From: Blastocatellia bacterium UBA7656
Lineage (GTDB): Bacteria; Acidobacteriota; Blastocatellia; UBA7656
Assembly (NCBI GenBank): GCA_002483445.1
Contig: DLHY01000143.1
Span: forward strand, 1 to 64,000
DNA: 64,000 nt
Direction of reading: 5' to 3'
Shown here one piece after another: positions 1-8,547 of this stretch (position 1 is the first letter of the stretch; the number at the start of each line of letters is the position of its first letter). Under the pieces are notes generated by a model. It searched no databases, was not told where the DNA came from, and worked only from the letters and a program-made list of their open reading frames with translations. A program made the position numbers and the translations under genes.

Positions 1-40
1 CCCCTGACCCCCGACCCCTGCCTGACCCCCGATCCCTGCC
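1..40. repeat. Degenerate C-rich 7-bp-type tandem repeat at window edge
   Basis: Two near-identical units of the form CCTGACCCCCGA-CCCTGC follow each other directly. The period is close to seven bases, as in several other gaps of this window. It lies just upstream of, or overlaps, the start of the first gene, and it may continue beyond the window edge. Confidence 0.55.
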
Positions 41-1400
41 TAAAGCGATCATCGCTTTGCTGCTCGTGGCTGTCGTTTTCACTGCGCTGGCTCACGGCGC
101 GGTCGAAGCGTGGTCGCGGGCCGTCTTCGAAATACTCGTCGCTGTTTTGATACTGCTGTGGGCGATGAAATCGGTCGCGGACAAACGCATCGAGATAAAA
201 ATTCCGGCGATGGCTCTGCCCGTCATGGCTCTGCTCGTCTTAGGCATCGCGCAAAGCGTAGCCGTTACGGACGAGGCAGGGCGCAGAACAGGCATTTCGA
301 TGGACGTTGAAGCCACGCGCACAGCGACGACGACGCTCTTTTTCCTGCTGGCATTTTTTCTGGCAGCCGCGAACTTCTTCGACAGCCCGCAGCGATTGCG
401 CGCGCTGACACGTTTTCTGATCGTCTACGGGCTGGCTCTGGCCGTCTTCGCCCTCATTCAGCACTTCGCCTGGGACGGTCGCTTCTACTGGCTTAGGCAG
501 ACGACGCAACAGAATGTCTTCGGCCCATTCGTCAATCGCAATCACTATGCGGGCTATATGGAAATGCTCGCGCCCTTGCCGATGGCGATGATCGCCGTGC
601 GCGGGCTGGGAAAAGAGGCGCGGCTCTTTTACGGTTTTGCCGCTGTGATGATGGGGCTGTCCGTAGTGGTATCGCTTTCGCGGGGAGGCATGATCAGCCT
701 CGCCGCAGGGATGATGTTCGTGCTGATAGCGAGCCTCCATAGAGCGAGGCGAGCGCGACGAGAGGGTGCGTCTCCTCAGAATCGCCTCTCATCGATTCTC
801 TTCGCCGTCGTGATCGCGGCTTCCATACTCGCGGGAGTGATATGGATAGGGGCTGATCCGGTCATAGACCGCATCGCGCAGACGATAAGCGACGCGCCTC
901 GCCAGGAGACTGAGCATTTCAGCCGTCAGTGGATGTGGCGAGACTCGTGGACGATCTTTCGCGCGCACCCGTTTGTCGGCGCGGGATTGGGCGCGTTCGA
1001 GACGGCTTATCCGATCTACGGTCACGGCAATGGGAGGCTCATCGTGGCTCAGGCCCATAACGATTATCTTCAGGCGTTGACCGACGCAGGCATTATCGGA
1101 GGGCTTGCGGCTCTGTCTTTTATCGCGTTCGTGTTTCGCGCTTTTGTGAGAGCTATTAAAGCGAAAGACCCGCTCGTTGCAGGGCTTGCTGTGGGGTGCG
1201 GCGGCGGCCTGTTCGCTATGCTCATACACAGCCTGTTCGATTTCAACCTTCAGTTGCCCGCGAACGCTTTGGTATTCCTATTTTTATCATCTGTGTTATC
1301 CTGTATAGGCGCGTTTGCGCAATCTCAATCTGCCCCTGCTGCCATCAATCGCATGGCCTCTTTCAGCCCGATAGCCTCTGTCAGGGAGGTGTCATCATGA
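3..1400 (+). CDS. O-antigen ligase / Wzy_C family membrane protein (5' end uncertain)
   Basis: This is a multi-pass inner-membrane protein with about ten hydrophobic segments. Such proteins polymerise or ligate lipid-linked oligosaccharides on the periplasmic face. The Wzy_C hallmark lies in a large extracytoplasmic loop: an Arg/Trp-rich stretch, then HPFVGAGLG near residue 303 and AQAHNDYLQ near residue 333, counted from a TTG at 57. The frame stays open to the window edge, and the first membrane helix begins with the residues just before that TTG, so the true start is probably upstream of 57 and may be outside the window. The C-terminus overlaps the next gene by ATGA, so the two are translationally coupled. 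Wzy polymerase and WaaL-type ligase cannot be told apart from sequence alone. Confidence 0.85.
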   Translation, partial: PDPRPLPDPRSLPKAIIALLLVAVVFTALAHGAVEAWSRAVFEILVAVLILLWAMKSVADKRIEIKIPAMALPVMALLVLGIAQSVAVTDEAGRRTGISMDVEATRTATTTLFFLLAFFLAAANFFDSPQRLRALTRFLIVYGLALAVFALIQHFAWDGRFYWLRQTTQQNVFGPFVNRNHYAGYMEMLAPLPMAMIAVRGLGKEARLFYGFAAVMMGLSVVVSLSRGGMISLAAGMMFVLIASLHRARRARREGASPQNRLSSILFAVVIAASILAGVIWIGADPVIDRIAQTISDAPRQETEHFSRQWMWRDSWTIFRAHPFVGAGLGAFETAYPIYGHGNGRLIVAQAHNDYLQALTDAGIIGGLAALSFIAFVFRAFVRAIKAKDPLVAGLAVGCGGGLFAMLIHSLFDFNLQLPANALVFLFLSSVLSCIGAFAQSQSAPAAINRMASFSPIASVREVSS

Positions 1401-2440
1401 AAAACGATATGAAATATATTTCCGGATTATTGCAATCTTTGATGAGCGCGGTGTTGATGTTATCAATCACGGCGGCGGCCTTCGCACAGGAAAGCCGCTC
1501 TCAGACTGATTCAAAAAGCGATGGAGGAGCGCGGACAGGCGAGCGCGCTTCCGGCATTCTGGTCGAGCCTTCGGAGGATTATCGTATAGGGCCGCGCGAT
1601 GTCATCGAGATAAAAATCAAAGACGCGCCTGAGCTATCCGACACCTTCGAGGTGACGGCAGCGGGCAACATCACGATGGAATATCTCAACCGCATAGCGG
1701 TCGCGGGCAAAACCACGGATGAGCTTGCGCGCTACATCGTCGACCGTCTGCGCGGCGATTATTTGAGAGACCCGCGAGTGAGCGTGACCATCAGGCAGTA
1801 CAACAGCCGATCCTTTTTCATCATGGGATCGGTCAACAAACCGGGCGTTTACCAGATTGAGAGTCGGGCTTCGCTCGTCACCCTGTTGATACTTGCCGGA
1901 GGGCTGGATGACAATCACGGATCGACCGCCTACATATTTCGGAGGCTCAAACCCGCTGCGACTCAGACAGACGGGCAATCGGGTGAAGAGGCGGCGAAGA
2001 CTGCCGAGTACGAAATGTTTCCGGCCAACATCAACGGATTTTTCAAAGGGCAGATCGAGGGGAACGTAATACTTGAGCCGGGCGACGTGGTCAATGTTCC
2101 TCAGACGGATGTGTTTTTCGTCGCGGGCGAGGTGACCGCTCCCGGAGAGTTTCCACTCAAGCCCGGAACGACGCTGCGGCAGGCCATCTCGCTGGCGCGG
2201 GGATTCAGGTTCAATGCCGCAAAAGACCGCGTGATCATATTCCGCGAAGACCCCAGAACGGGCAAGCGCGAAGAAGTGAAAGTGGATGTGGGAGCGATTA
2301 TGGAAGCCAAAAAGCCCGACATCGCCCTTTTGCCGAACGATGTTATACAGGTGCCGAACAGCAAACTTAAATCTCTTGGAGGCGTGGTCATGAACGCTCT
2401 GGGCTTTAGCTCGATCATGCGCGGCACGCCTGTTCGCTGA
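1397..2440 (+). CDS. Polysaccharide export outer-membrane protein (Wza/OPX family, SLBB domains)
   Basis: This 347-residue exported protein is predicted to form or gate the outer-membrane/periplasmic conduit for a Wzy-type polysaccharide. A Sec signal peptide ends near AAAFA-Q at about residue 33. No lipobox Cys is obvious, so it may not be a lipoprotein like classical Wza. The Poly_export domain begins at YRIGPRDVIEIKI, and two SLBB-type segments follow (FFIMGSVNKPGVY and VFFVAGEVTAPGEF). The start is the ATG in an ATGA overlap with the preceding gene, preceded by a strong AGGGAGGTG ribosome site. Upstream in-frame starts would add a non-exported leader and are rejected. The following Wzc-like kinase is its expected inner-membrane partner. 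Confidence 0.93.
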   Translation: MKNDMKYISGLLQSLMSAVLMLSITAAAFAQESRSQTDSKSDGGARTGERASGILVEPSEDYRIGPRDVIEIKIKDAPELSDTFEVTAAGNITMEYLNRIAVAGKTTDELARYIVDRLRGDYLRDPRVSVTIRQYNSRSFFIMGSVNKPGVYQIESRASLVTLLILAGGLDDNHGSTAYIFRRLKPAATQTDGQSGEEAAKTAEYEMFPANINGFFKGQIEGNVILEPGDVVNVPQTDVFFVAGEVTAPGEFPLKPGTTLRQAISLARGFRFNAAKDRVIIFREDPRTGKREEVKVDVGAIMEAKKPDIALLPNDVIQVPNSKLKSLGGVVMNALGFSSIMRGTPVR

Positions 2441-2493
2441 TGTAGCGCGATCTGGAAGATTGCGCGCGCGGAAAGTATGAAAGCGGGAAATCC

Positions 2494-2510
2494 GCAGGCT
2501 GGCAGCCTGC
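2494..2510. repeat. Small hairpin in the gap before the autokinase gene
   Basis: The arms GCAGGCT and AGCCTGC pair perfectly around a GGC loop. A second, weaker hairpin (GCCCT/AGGGC) follows near 2529-2543. Hairpins of this form are common dispersed intergenic repeats. No T-run follows, so this is not a convincing terminator. The rest of the 124-base gap 2441-2564 shows only the GGAGA ribosome site of the next gene. Confidence 0.5.
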
Positions 2511-2564
2511 TCTACCTTTTCTGAGAAGGCCCTTCCAGAGGGCTGATAGCTGGAGAATGCAGTT

Positions 2565-4967
2565 ATGGCGGATGAGAAATTCGAGCTTGAAAAAGTGATC
2601 CCGATAGACGACGCGCCTCTTGTGCGTCCCGGCTATCCGAAAGTCGGATACCCTTACGGAAACCCTTACGGCTCCGGCTATGGCGAGAGCGAAGACCGTA
2701 TGCATGTGCGCGAAATCTGGCGCATCATCCGAAAGCACAAGTTCCTGATAGCCATCATCTCGCTGATAATCACCACTCTGGTCACCATAGACGTTTATCG
2801 CGACAAATCGATTTATCAGGCATCGGCGACCCTCGAGATAGGCAAGGATCAAAACTCCGCAATGAAGATCGGAGATGTCCTCTGGCCTATGGACGACTAC
2901 GCCAACACGCTGAACATAAAAACGAGTATGCTCATCCTCAAGAGTCGCCCGGTTCTGGAAGGCGTGGCCGAAAAACTGCAACTCGATAAGAGACCCGGAT
3001 TCCTCGACAGCCGCCGCCGCTCATTCTCGGATGCGATAGCTATCATCACGGGAAAGGCCAGCGACCGCGCCCCCGTTCAGCCCTCCTCCGAGCAAGGCCC
3101 GCCGATGCTTGAGCCTTCAGGCTCGACCGAGCGGTCGAAGGCTGACAGCAAAAGACTCGCGCCTTATGTCGGAGTGCTTGCCGGAGGACTTTCGGTCGAG
3201 CAGATACGCGAGACTCGCGCGCTCAGAGTTTCCTTCGCTCACACCGATCCTCGAATAGCGTCAGAAGTGGCCAACGGGGTGGCTCAGGATTTTATCGACC
3301 GCAGTTTTCAGAGCAAGACCGAAAGCGTCACCAGCACTTCCGACTGGCTGGAGAAGAAAACCCGCGAGCTTGAGGCCAATGTCGAAAAGGCTGAAAAAGA
3401 GCTTGCCGACTATATGCGCCAGCGCGATATCTTCTCGCTCGAAGGCAAGGATACTCTGACTTCGAGCAAGCTCTCGCGGCTCTACGATCAGGCCATGCGA
3501 GCCGAATCCGAGCGCATAATCAAGCAGTCGCTTTACGAAGAGGTCAAAGCGGGTCGCGTAGATCGCATCGCCGAAGCGTTCGCCGATCCTCGTATCGGAG
3601 AGCTTCAAAAGAAGCTGGGCGAGCTTGAGATAGAGGCGGCGCAACTGAGCCTGAAATACGGTCCCGAAAACCCGAATGTCAAAAAGGTCAACGAACAGAT
3701 AGCCGCTCTCAAGCAACAGGTCGGATCGGGACGCGAGACGCTTGAGGATAAGGTCAGAGCGCAGTATGAGCAGGCCAAACGCGATGAGGACGCTTTCAAA
3801 ATCGCGCTCGAACGAGCGAAAGCGGAAACTTCGCAGGAGAATCAGGCTCTCATTCAGTACAACATCTTCAAGCAGAACGTCGACACGGCCAAGGCGCTCT
3901 ACACCGATTTCCTTCAGCGTTATCATCAGTCGAAAATACAGGTGGCCGAGCAGCGCAACAACATGCGAATAATCGAGCCTGCTCCTGCGCTGGGAGGCCC
4001 CATCGGCCCGCAGCGCACCCGCAGCATAATGATCGCGTTTTTCCTTAGCCTTGCAGCGGGCGTGGCTCTGGCCTTCTTCCTCAACTACCTCGACAACACC
4101 GTAAAGACGGTCGAGGATGTCAATCGCTATGCGCAACTTCCCGCCCTCAGCGTCATACCTGCAATAGGAGCCAACTCGTCGCGAAGTCTTTCGGGCAAGA
4201 AAAAGAAAATGCTTACAGTCGCCAATGCAACTCAGGCAGGGAAACCTTCTCCGGCTGAGTTGATGGCTCTGGATAATCGCTCTGCCGCAGCCGAAGCTTA
4301 TCGCGTGCTGAGGACTTCCGTGCTGCTGTCGTCAGCAGGACAGCCGCCTAAGATGATCCTTGTAACGAGCGGGCAGCCCGGCGAGGGCAAGACCACGACG
4401 GTCGTCAATACAGGCATATCACTCGCTCAACTCGGAGCCTCGGTCGTCATCGTCGATTGCGACCTGCGCAAACCTTCGACTCACAAGCTGTTCGGCATAG
4501 ACCACATGCGCGGGCTGTCGACTTATCTTGCGCGCAACATCGACATCGAGAGCGTTACTCATCATCTTCCGATCAAGAACCTGTCGCTCATTCCCTGCGG
4601 CCCCATTCCGCCCAATCCTGCGGAGTTGATAAGCTCGGAAAAGATGAGAGAGTTGCTTAAACTTCTGGCCGAGAAATACGATCACGTTTTGATCGATTCC
4701 CCTCCGCTCATCAACGTCACCGACCCGGTGATTCTCTCGACGATGGTCGATGGAGTCATACTCGTGGTTCACGGAGGCAAGAGCACGCGCGATATAGTTC
4801 GTCGCGCCCGCATGGAGTTGTCTTCCGTCGGGGCGAAGATTTTCGGAGTCGTCCTCAACAACGTAGACCTCAGACGCGACGGCTACGATTACTATTACTA
4901 CTATCGCTACTATTCGGATTATCACAGCGACGAGCAGCGACCAAACGGCACGGGCGATCTCAGGTAA
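2565..4967 (+). CDS. Wzc-type polysaccharide co-polymerase / tyrosine autokinase (BY-kinase)
   Basis: This 800-residue inner-membrane protein should control chain length and export by cycles of tyrosine autophosphorylation. An N-terminal Wzz domain follows a cytosolic leader, with a first membrane helix near residues 60-80. A long coiled-coil periplasmic region (about 250-460) and a second helix near 485-505 come next. The cytoplasmic CpsD/CapB kinase domain carries Walker A GQPGEGKTT near 602, Walker A' VVIVDCDLRKP near 627 and Walker B VLIDSPP near 708. The C-terminus ends in a tyrosine cluster, DGYDYYYYYRYYSDYH, with nine Tyr, the usual phosphorylation tail. GGAGA lies eight bases before the ATG. 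Fused membrane and kinase parts are typical of Gram-negative systems, unlike the split CapA/CapB of Firmicutes. Confidence 0.95.
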   Translation: MADEKFELEKVIPIDDAPLVRPGYPKVGYPYGNPYGSGYGESEDRMHVREIWRIIRKHKFLIAIISLIITTLVTIDVYRDKSIYQASATLEIGKDQNSAMKIGDVLWPMDDYANTLNIKTSMLILKSRPVLEGVAEKLQLDKRPGFLDSRRRSFSDAIAIITGKASDRAPVQPSSEQGPPMLEPSGSTERSKADSKRLAPYVGVLAGGLSVEQIRETRALRVSFAHTDPRIASEVANGVAQDFIDRSFQSKTESVTSTSDWLEKKTRELEANVEKAEKELADYMRQRDIFSLEGKDTLTSSKLSRLYDQAMRAESERIIKQSLYEEVKAGRVDRIAEAFADPRIGELQKKLGELEIEAAQLSLKYGPENPNVKKVNEQIAALKQQVGSGRETLEDKVRAQYEQAKRDEDAFKIALERAKAETSQENQALIQYNIFKQNVDTAKALYTDFLQRYHQSKIQVAEQRNNMRIIEPAPALGGPIGPQRTRSIMIAFFLSLAAGVALAFFLNYLDNTVKTVEDVNRYAQLPALSVIPAIGANSSRSLSGKKKKMLTVANATQAGKPSPAELMALDNRSAAAEAYRVLRTSVLLSSAGQPPKMILVTSGQPGEGKTTTVVNTGISLAQLGASVVIVDCDLRKPSTHKLFGIDHMRGLSTYLARNIDIESVTHHLPIKNLSLIPCGPIPPNPAELISSEKMRELLKLLAEKYDHVLIDSPPLINVTDPVILSTMVDGVILVVHGGKSTRDIVRRARMELSSVGAKIFGVVLNNVDLRRDGYDYYYYYRYYSDYHSDEQRPNGTGDLR

Positions 4968-4998
4968 AAGAGTCTTGAGAGTCCGGCCCTCGAATGCG

Positions 4999-5059
4999 GA
5001 ATTCGGAATGCGGAGTGCGGAGTTTTTATTCCGCACTCCGCACTCCGCATTCCGAATTC
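4999..5059. repeat. Large perfect intergenic palindrome built from 7-bp units
   Basis: The left arm 4999-5022 and right arm 5036-5059 are 24-base perfect complements around a 13-base loop. Each arm consists of about three and a half tandem copies of a heptamer close to GGAATGC/GGAGTGC, so the arms can also pair in a shifted register. It fills most of the 110-base gap between the autokinase gene and the cytidylyltransferase gene. The T-run lies in the loop, not after the stem, so it is not a standard terminator. Confidence 0.85.
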
Positions 5060-5077
5060 GACAGACTCTATATATCC

Positions 5078-5701
5078 ATGAGCAATATTATTCGGGTTTT
5101 CATTCAATCGCGGATGGACTGCGCCAGATTTCCGGGCAAGGCGCTGGCTCCGTTTCGCGGGCGGCCAATCATAGCCAGCGTCATCGAGCGGGTCACTCAG
5201 GCAATCCCTCCATCTCAGGTCACGGTCGCTATGAGCGATCAGCGCCCGGACGATCCGCTTTCGTGTTATGTCCGCGATCTTGGGATATCGGTTCATCGCG
5301 CGTCGCTCGACAACATGTTCTCGCAATTTCGAAGCTGCCTCGAACGGTTCCCCTGCCGGTGGTTCTTTAGAATAAATGCGGACAGCCCGCTGCTCGACAG
5401 CGCGGTGCTTCGCACCATGACGACATACGCCGCGCGAGAAGATATCGATCTTGTGACCAACCTGTCGCCGAGGACTTTTCCGAGAGGCCATTGCGCGGAG
5501 ATGCTCCTTTCGGAGACCTTCGCCCGAATCGATGCGAGCCGTCTGACGGTAGAAGAGAAAGAAGCTGCGACGAAAATTTATTACAACAACCCTACGGAAT
5601 TTCGAATCATCAACGTGCAATCGGGCAATCCCAAGCTGGCAGTCGTCAGCCTCTGCGTTGATGCCATCGAAGATTTGAAGCGACTTGAAAAACAGACGTA
5701 G
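5078..5701 (+). CDS. SpsF-like cytidylyltransferase family protein
   Basis: This 207-residue nucleotidyltransferase-fold protein is related to SpsF and the CMP-nonulosonate synthetases, which transfer CMP from CTP to a sugar acid. The N-terminal motif VFIQSRMDCARFPGKAL matches the family pattern QARxxSxRxPGK. RINADSPLLD near residue 105 corresponds to the metal-binding R-x-x-x-D-C/S-P region. The ATG at 5078 lies just after a large palindrome. Upstream in-frame starts would translate that repeat and are rejected. A second SpsF domain occurs at 14516, so this one may serve another acidic sugar or be redundant. The sequence diverges after residue 130, and the substrate is unknown. Confidence 0.8.
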   Translation: MSNIIRVFIQSRMDCARFPGKALAPFRGRPIIASVIERVTQAIPPSQVTVAMSDQRPDDPLSCYVRDLGISVHRASLDNMFSQFRSCLERFPCRWFFRINADSPLLDSAVLRTMTTYAAREDIDLVTNLSPRTFPRGHCAEMLLSETFARIDASRLTVEEKEAATKIYYNNPTEFRIINVQSGNPKLAVVSLCVDAIEDLKRLEKQT

Positions 5702-5795
5702 CGAAGTTTAGATCTCAGGCCTGGAATGGATTTCAAAACCTGCAACCTGAAGAAGAACTTGCGACACGAGCGACTGAAACTGTAAGTTTGCAATT
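5702..5795. other. Gap with no recognised element
   Basis: These 94 bases separate the cytidylyltransferase gene from the small HTH gene. I see no hairpin, tandem repeat or clear promoter here. Confidence 0.5.
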
Positions 5796-6107
5796 ATGAC
5801 ACGGACGATGCATGAGGTGCTTACACTGGAAGAAGCCGCAGATTACCTGAGGCTCCCGGTGGAGACTGTCGAGCGGGAAGCGGCGCGCGGTCGGATTCCC
5901 GGACGCCGGGTAGAAGACACATGGCGTTTTCTGAAAACGGCCATCGATGAATGGTTGGGCAATTGGGAGAGTCGACAGGTATTGCTTCAGCAGGCGGGGG
6001 TGCTGGCTGAAGATGAAACTCTGGCTGAACTTCGCGCCTCTGTTTATGCCAATCGCGGACGCCCGGAGGCCGACAGTGAAAATGGGTGCATTAAGAGTGA
6101 GACTTGA
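5796..6107 (+). CDS. Small excisionase-type helix-turn-helix protein
   Basis: This 103-residue protein carries a MerR/excisionase-like HTH (HTH_17 type). The motif LTLEEAADYLRLPVETVERE, near residues 9-28, is followed by a basic GRIPGRRVEDTWRF wing and a hydrophobic helix (AIDEWL). The acidic C-terminal tail has no recognised domain. Proteins of this size bind DNA as regulators, recombination directionality factors or antitoxin-like partners. No toxin, integrase or phage gene lies beside it. A second ATG four codons in is possible, and no clear ribosome site decides between them. It is the only regulator-like gene in the window, so it could control the cluster, but nothing in the sequence proves this. 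Confidence 0.75.
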   Translation: MTRTMHEVLTLEEAADYLRLPVETVEREAARGRIPGRRVEDTWRFLKTAIDEWLGNWESRQVLLQQAGVLAEDETLAELRASVYANRGRPEADSENGCIKSET

Positions 6108-6150
6108 AAAGAAAGATGTTCAGCCTATAGAGATTGGCTTTCGCGGATTC

Positions 6151-6298
6151 TCATTAACACCTCACTTCGAGTGAGGTGGGTAGAAGCGGCCAAAGGTCAA
6201 AACCGTTGAAACGGTTCGGAAGGATTTGCCGCGCGATGTCACCCAACTGAAGTTGGGTGTTAATGAAAAGCCATCAGCGAATCCCACTTTCAGCGGGA
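6151..6298. repeat. Composite array of short hairpins (REP/BIME-like)
   Basis: An outer stem pairs 6151-6161 (TCATTAACACC) with 6256-6266. It encloses three small hairpins: 6158-6178 (CACCTCACT/AGTGAGGTG, loop TCG), 6201-6216 (AACCGT/ACGGTT) and 6240-6259 (CACCCAACT/AGTTGGGTG). An imperfect fourth hairpin lies at 6282-6298. Compact clustered hairpins of this kind resemble REP/BIME elements mobilised by RAYT transposases. No transposase is present here. It occupies most of the 251-base gap between the HTH and aminotransferase genes. Confidence 0.7.
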
Positions 6299-6358
6299 CT
6301 TCAAACGAATCCCCGGCCTTCTTGTGACAAACCGGGTGGACTGATTATTTTTGATCGA

Positions 6359-7537
6359 ATGACTATGACAAAAAACATGACCGCAAACATCCCTGTGCCT
6401 CTGCTCGATTTGAAGGCGCAATACCAGAGCATTCGCGAAGAAATCCGCGCGGCGATTGATCGCGTGGCCGACTCGCAGCAATTCATACTCGGCCCCGAAG
6501 TCGAAGGGCTTGAAAAAGAAGTGGCCGATTATTCCCAATGTGAATTTGGTATAGGCGTATCTTCCGGCACCGATGCGCTGTTAGTCGCCTTGATGGCCAT
6601 AGACATTCGTCCGGAGGATGAAGTCATCACCACGCCTTATTCATTCTTCGCCACAGCCGGAGCCGTATGGCGCGTGGGCGCGCGACCTGTATTCGTCGAT
6701 ATAGACCCTGAGACTTACAACATCGATCCGGCAAAAATAGAAGCCGCCATAACTGATCGCTCGCGCGCAATCATTCCGGTTCATCTCTACGGGCAGATGG
6801 CCGATATGGACGCGATAATGGAAGTGGCCCGCCGCCACGGTCTCGTCGTCATAGAAGACGCGGCGCAGGCCATAGGCTCCGAGTATCGCAGTCGTCGCGC
6901 CGGTTCCATCGGAGATATGAGTTGCTTCAGTTTCTTCCCTTCGAAGAATCTCGGCGGGTTCGGCGACGGCGGCATGGTGACGACCAATGACCCGGAGCTT
7001 GCGCGACGAGTGAGACTGCTTCGCAATCACGGCTATAGCCCCAAGTATTACAACAAAGTCGTCGGCGGCAATTTCCGCATAGACGCCATTCAGGCAGCCG
7101 TGCTGAGGGTCAAGCTCCGATACCTCGACCAGTGGACCGAAGCGCGTCAGAAAAACGCCTCCACATATCGCCGCCTGTTTGCGGAAGCGGGATTGACGGA
7201 TGACTTCGGCAAAGTCACTCTCCCACATGAATCAGAGGCGCGTCGTCACATCTACAACCAGTTCGTCATACGCAGCAGTAGAAGAGATGAATTGATGGCT
7301 CACCTGAAAGAGCGACAGATCGGGACGGAGATTTATTACCCGGTGCCGTTGCACCTTCAGGAATGCTTCTCCGCGCTCGGACACCGCGACGGAGATATGC
7401 CCGCAAGCGAACGGGCTGCGAGAGAAACTCTCGCGCTTCCGATTTATCCCGAGCTAACAGGCGAGATGCTCGAATCAGTCGTCTCGGCCATCGCAGAATT
7501 TCACTCAGAGACGCGCGGCTCATCCGGCATCAGATGA
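6359..7537 (+). CDS. DegT/DnrJ/EryC1 sugar aminotransferase (WbpE/WlbC-like)
   Basis: This PLP-dependent aminotransferase of 392 residues transfers an amino group to a keto-sugar nucleotide. The order LLDLKAQYQSI, GPEVEGLEKE, SSGTDALL and EDAAQAIGSEY is that of the WbpE/WlbC branch, which aminates 3-keto sugars. The PLP lysine is predicted at K196 in FFPSKNLGGFGDGG. An in-frame GTG at 6257 lies inside the hairpin array and would add 34 non-conserved residues, so the ATG at 6359 was chosen. ATGs at 6365 and 6377 are also possible. It overlaps the next gene by ATGA. No matching 3-dehydrogenase lies beside it, so the keto sugar must come from elsewhere, and the substrate is unproven. Confidence 0.9.
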   Translation: MTMTKNMTANIPVPLLDLKAQYQSIREEIRAAIDRVADSQQFILGPEVEGLEKEVADYSQCEFGIGVSSGTDALLVALMAIDIRPEDEVITTPYSFFATAGAVWRVGARPVFVDIDPETYNIDPAKIEAAITDRSRAIIPVHLYGQMADMDAIMEVARRHGLVVIEDAAQAIGSEYRSRRAGSIGDMSCFSFFPSKNLGGFGDGGMVTTNDPELARRVRLLRNHGYSPKYYNKVVGGNFRIDAIQAAVLRVKLRYLDQWTEARQKNASTYRRLFAEAGLTDDFGKVTLPHESEARRHIYNQFVIRSSRRDELMAHLKERQIGTEIYYPVPLHLQECFSALGHRDGDMPASERAARETLALPIYPELTGEMLESVVSAIAEFHSETRGSSGIR

Positions 7538-8547
7538 AAATCGGCAAACTGAAGCACAGACTCTATCAAAAGTTCTTTCGCCGCGCCGGGACTCAGCCCG
7601 CGCTGACTCCGCAATCGGTGCGCGAGTTCAAAGAGACCGTATGGCAATCGCCCGAAGCTGCGTCGAGATACTCCGAGGCCGTTTCCCGCATCTCTCCCGG
7701 TATGCAGACCGAGCTTGACGTTGCGCTTGGTTTCGCTCGAGGCCGCATTCTCGATGTAGGCGCAGGCACAGGCCGTTTCTCTTCATCGCTCGTTCGTGCG
7801 GGACTCCCGGTCACGGCAATCGATCTGAGCGCGGATATGCTTAGACTTGCGTCGGCAAGCGATCATGCTCCTGATTGCGCGCGGGCTTCGGCCTTCGCCC
7901 TGCCATTTGCCGATGAGCAGTTCGATTCGGTCATTTCCTTCTGGCTGCTTTTGCATTTTCACGAATGGCCGCGAATCCTTTCTGAAATGCTGAGAGTTGC
8001 AAAGCCCGAAGCGAGGGTGATCTTCGAGATGCAGAATGCGTCAAACCTCGAACATGCCTGCCGCATAACAGGCGATGACAGGCTCGTGCCGAAAAACCTG
8101 AGCGGGTTTCAGACGTTTCTGAAATTTGAAGAAGTCGAATCAGTGACGACCCGCCTGGGAGCAGGCATCGTATGGTCGCGCCACTATGATCTGTTCAGCG
8201 ATAACCTGATCGCCCGCGCGACTCTTGGAGAAAGATACACTGGCTGGCTGGATGAGATTCAAAGCGCGCTCGATGACGAAGACTGCCGCCGCTTCTGGAT
8301 TCGCTTCGAAGCAGAACATCTGCCTCATCTTCCAGAATACCTGGCGAGAAAATATCTCGTGGTTCTCGGAAAAGAAAATCGAGAGCCTGATCATAAGCAG
8401 CCTGCGAAAGGAGATGAGTTTCCTACCCATCTGGTCGCTTCGACCCCGGCCATAGCGCGCTCGATGAGGCTGTTTCTGGAAGCGTTCGCTCCCGCCTGCC
8501 CTCAGCTTTCTGATCTGTTCAAACTGGAATGCGCCAAGACTCTGTGA
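7534..8547 (+). CDS. Class I SAM-dependent methyltransferase
   Basis: This 337-residue protein contains a Rossmann-fold methyltransferase domain near residues 60-180. Motif I is RILDVGAGTGRFSSSL, the acidic end of strand 2 is AIDLSADML, and FDSVISFWLLLHFHEWP follows. The C-terminal half has no recognised domain and may hold the acceptor site. In this context it probably methylates a sugar or a chain end made for the ABC exporter that follows. Methyl caps are known to end chains in Wzm/Wzt pathways, but this link is inference. The start is the ATG of an ATGA overlap with the aminotransferase, and its end overlaps the permease gene by 19 bases. Confidence 0.88.
   Translation: MKIGKLKHRLYQKFFRRAGTQPALTPQSVREFKETVWQSPEAASRYSEAVSRISPGMQTELDVALGFARGRILDVGAGTGRFSSSLVRAGLPVTAIDLSADMLRLASASDHAPDCARASAFALPFADEQFDSVISFWLLLHFHEWPRILSEMLRVAKPEARVIFEMQNASNLEHACRITGDDRLVPKNLSGFQTFLKFEEVESVTTRLGAGIVWSRHYDLFSDNLIARATLGERYTGWLDEIQSALDDEDCRRFWIRFEAEHLPHLPEYLARKYLVVLGKENREPDHKQPAKGDEFPTHLVASTPAIARSMRLFLEAFAPACPQLSDLFKLECAKTL

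Noticed and set aside
3261..4136. Minus-strand open frame opposite the autokinase
   Set aside because: The Leu/Arg-rich composition is explained by the codon pattern of the coiled-coil region on the + strand.
5023..5035. Terminator in the palindrome after the autokinase gene
   Set aside because: The T-run is in the loop and no T-run follows the stem, so it lacks the form of an intrinsic terminator.
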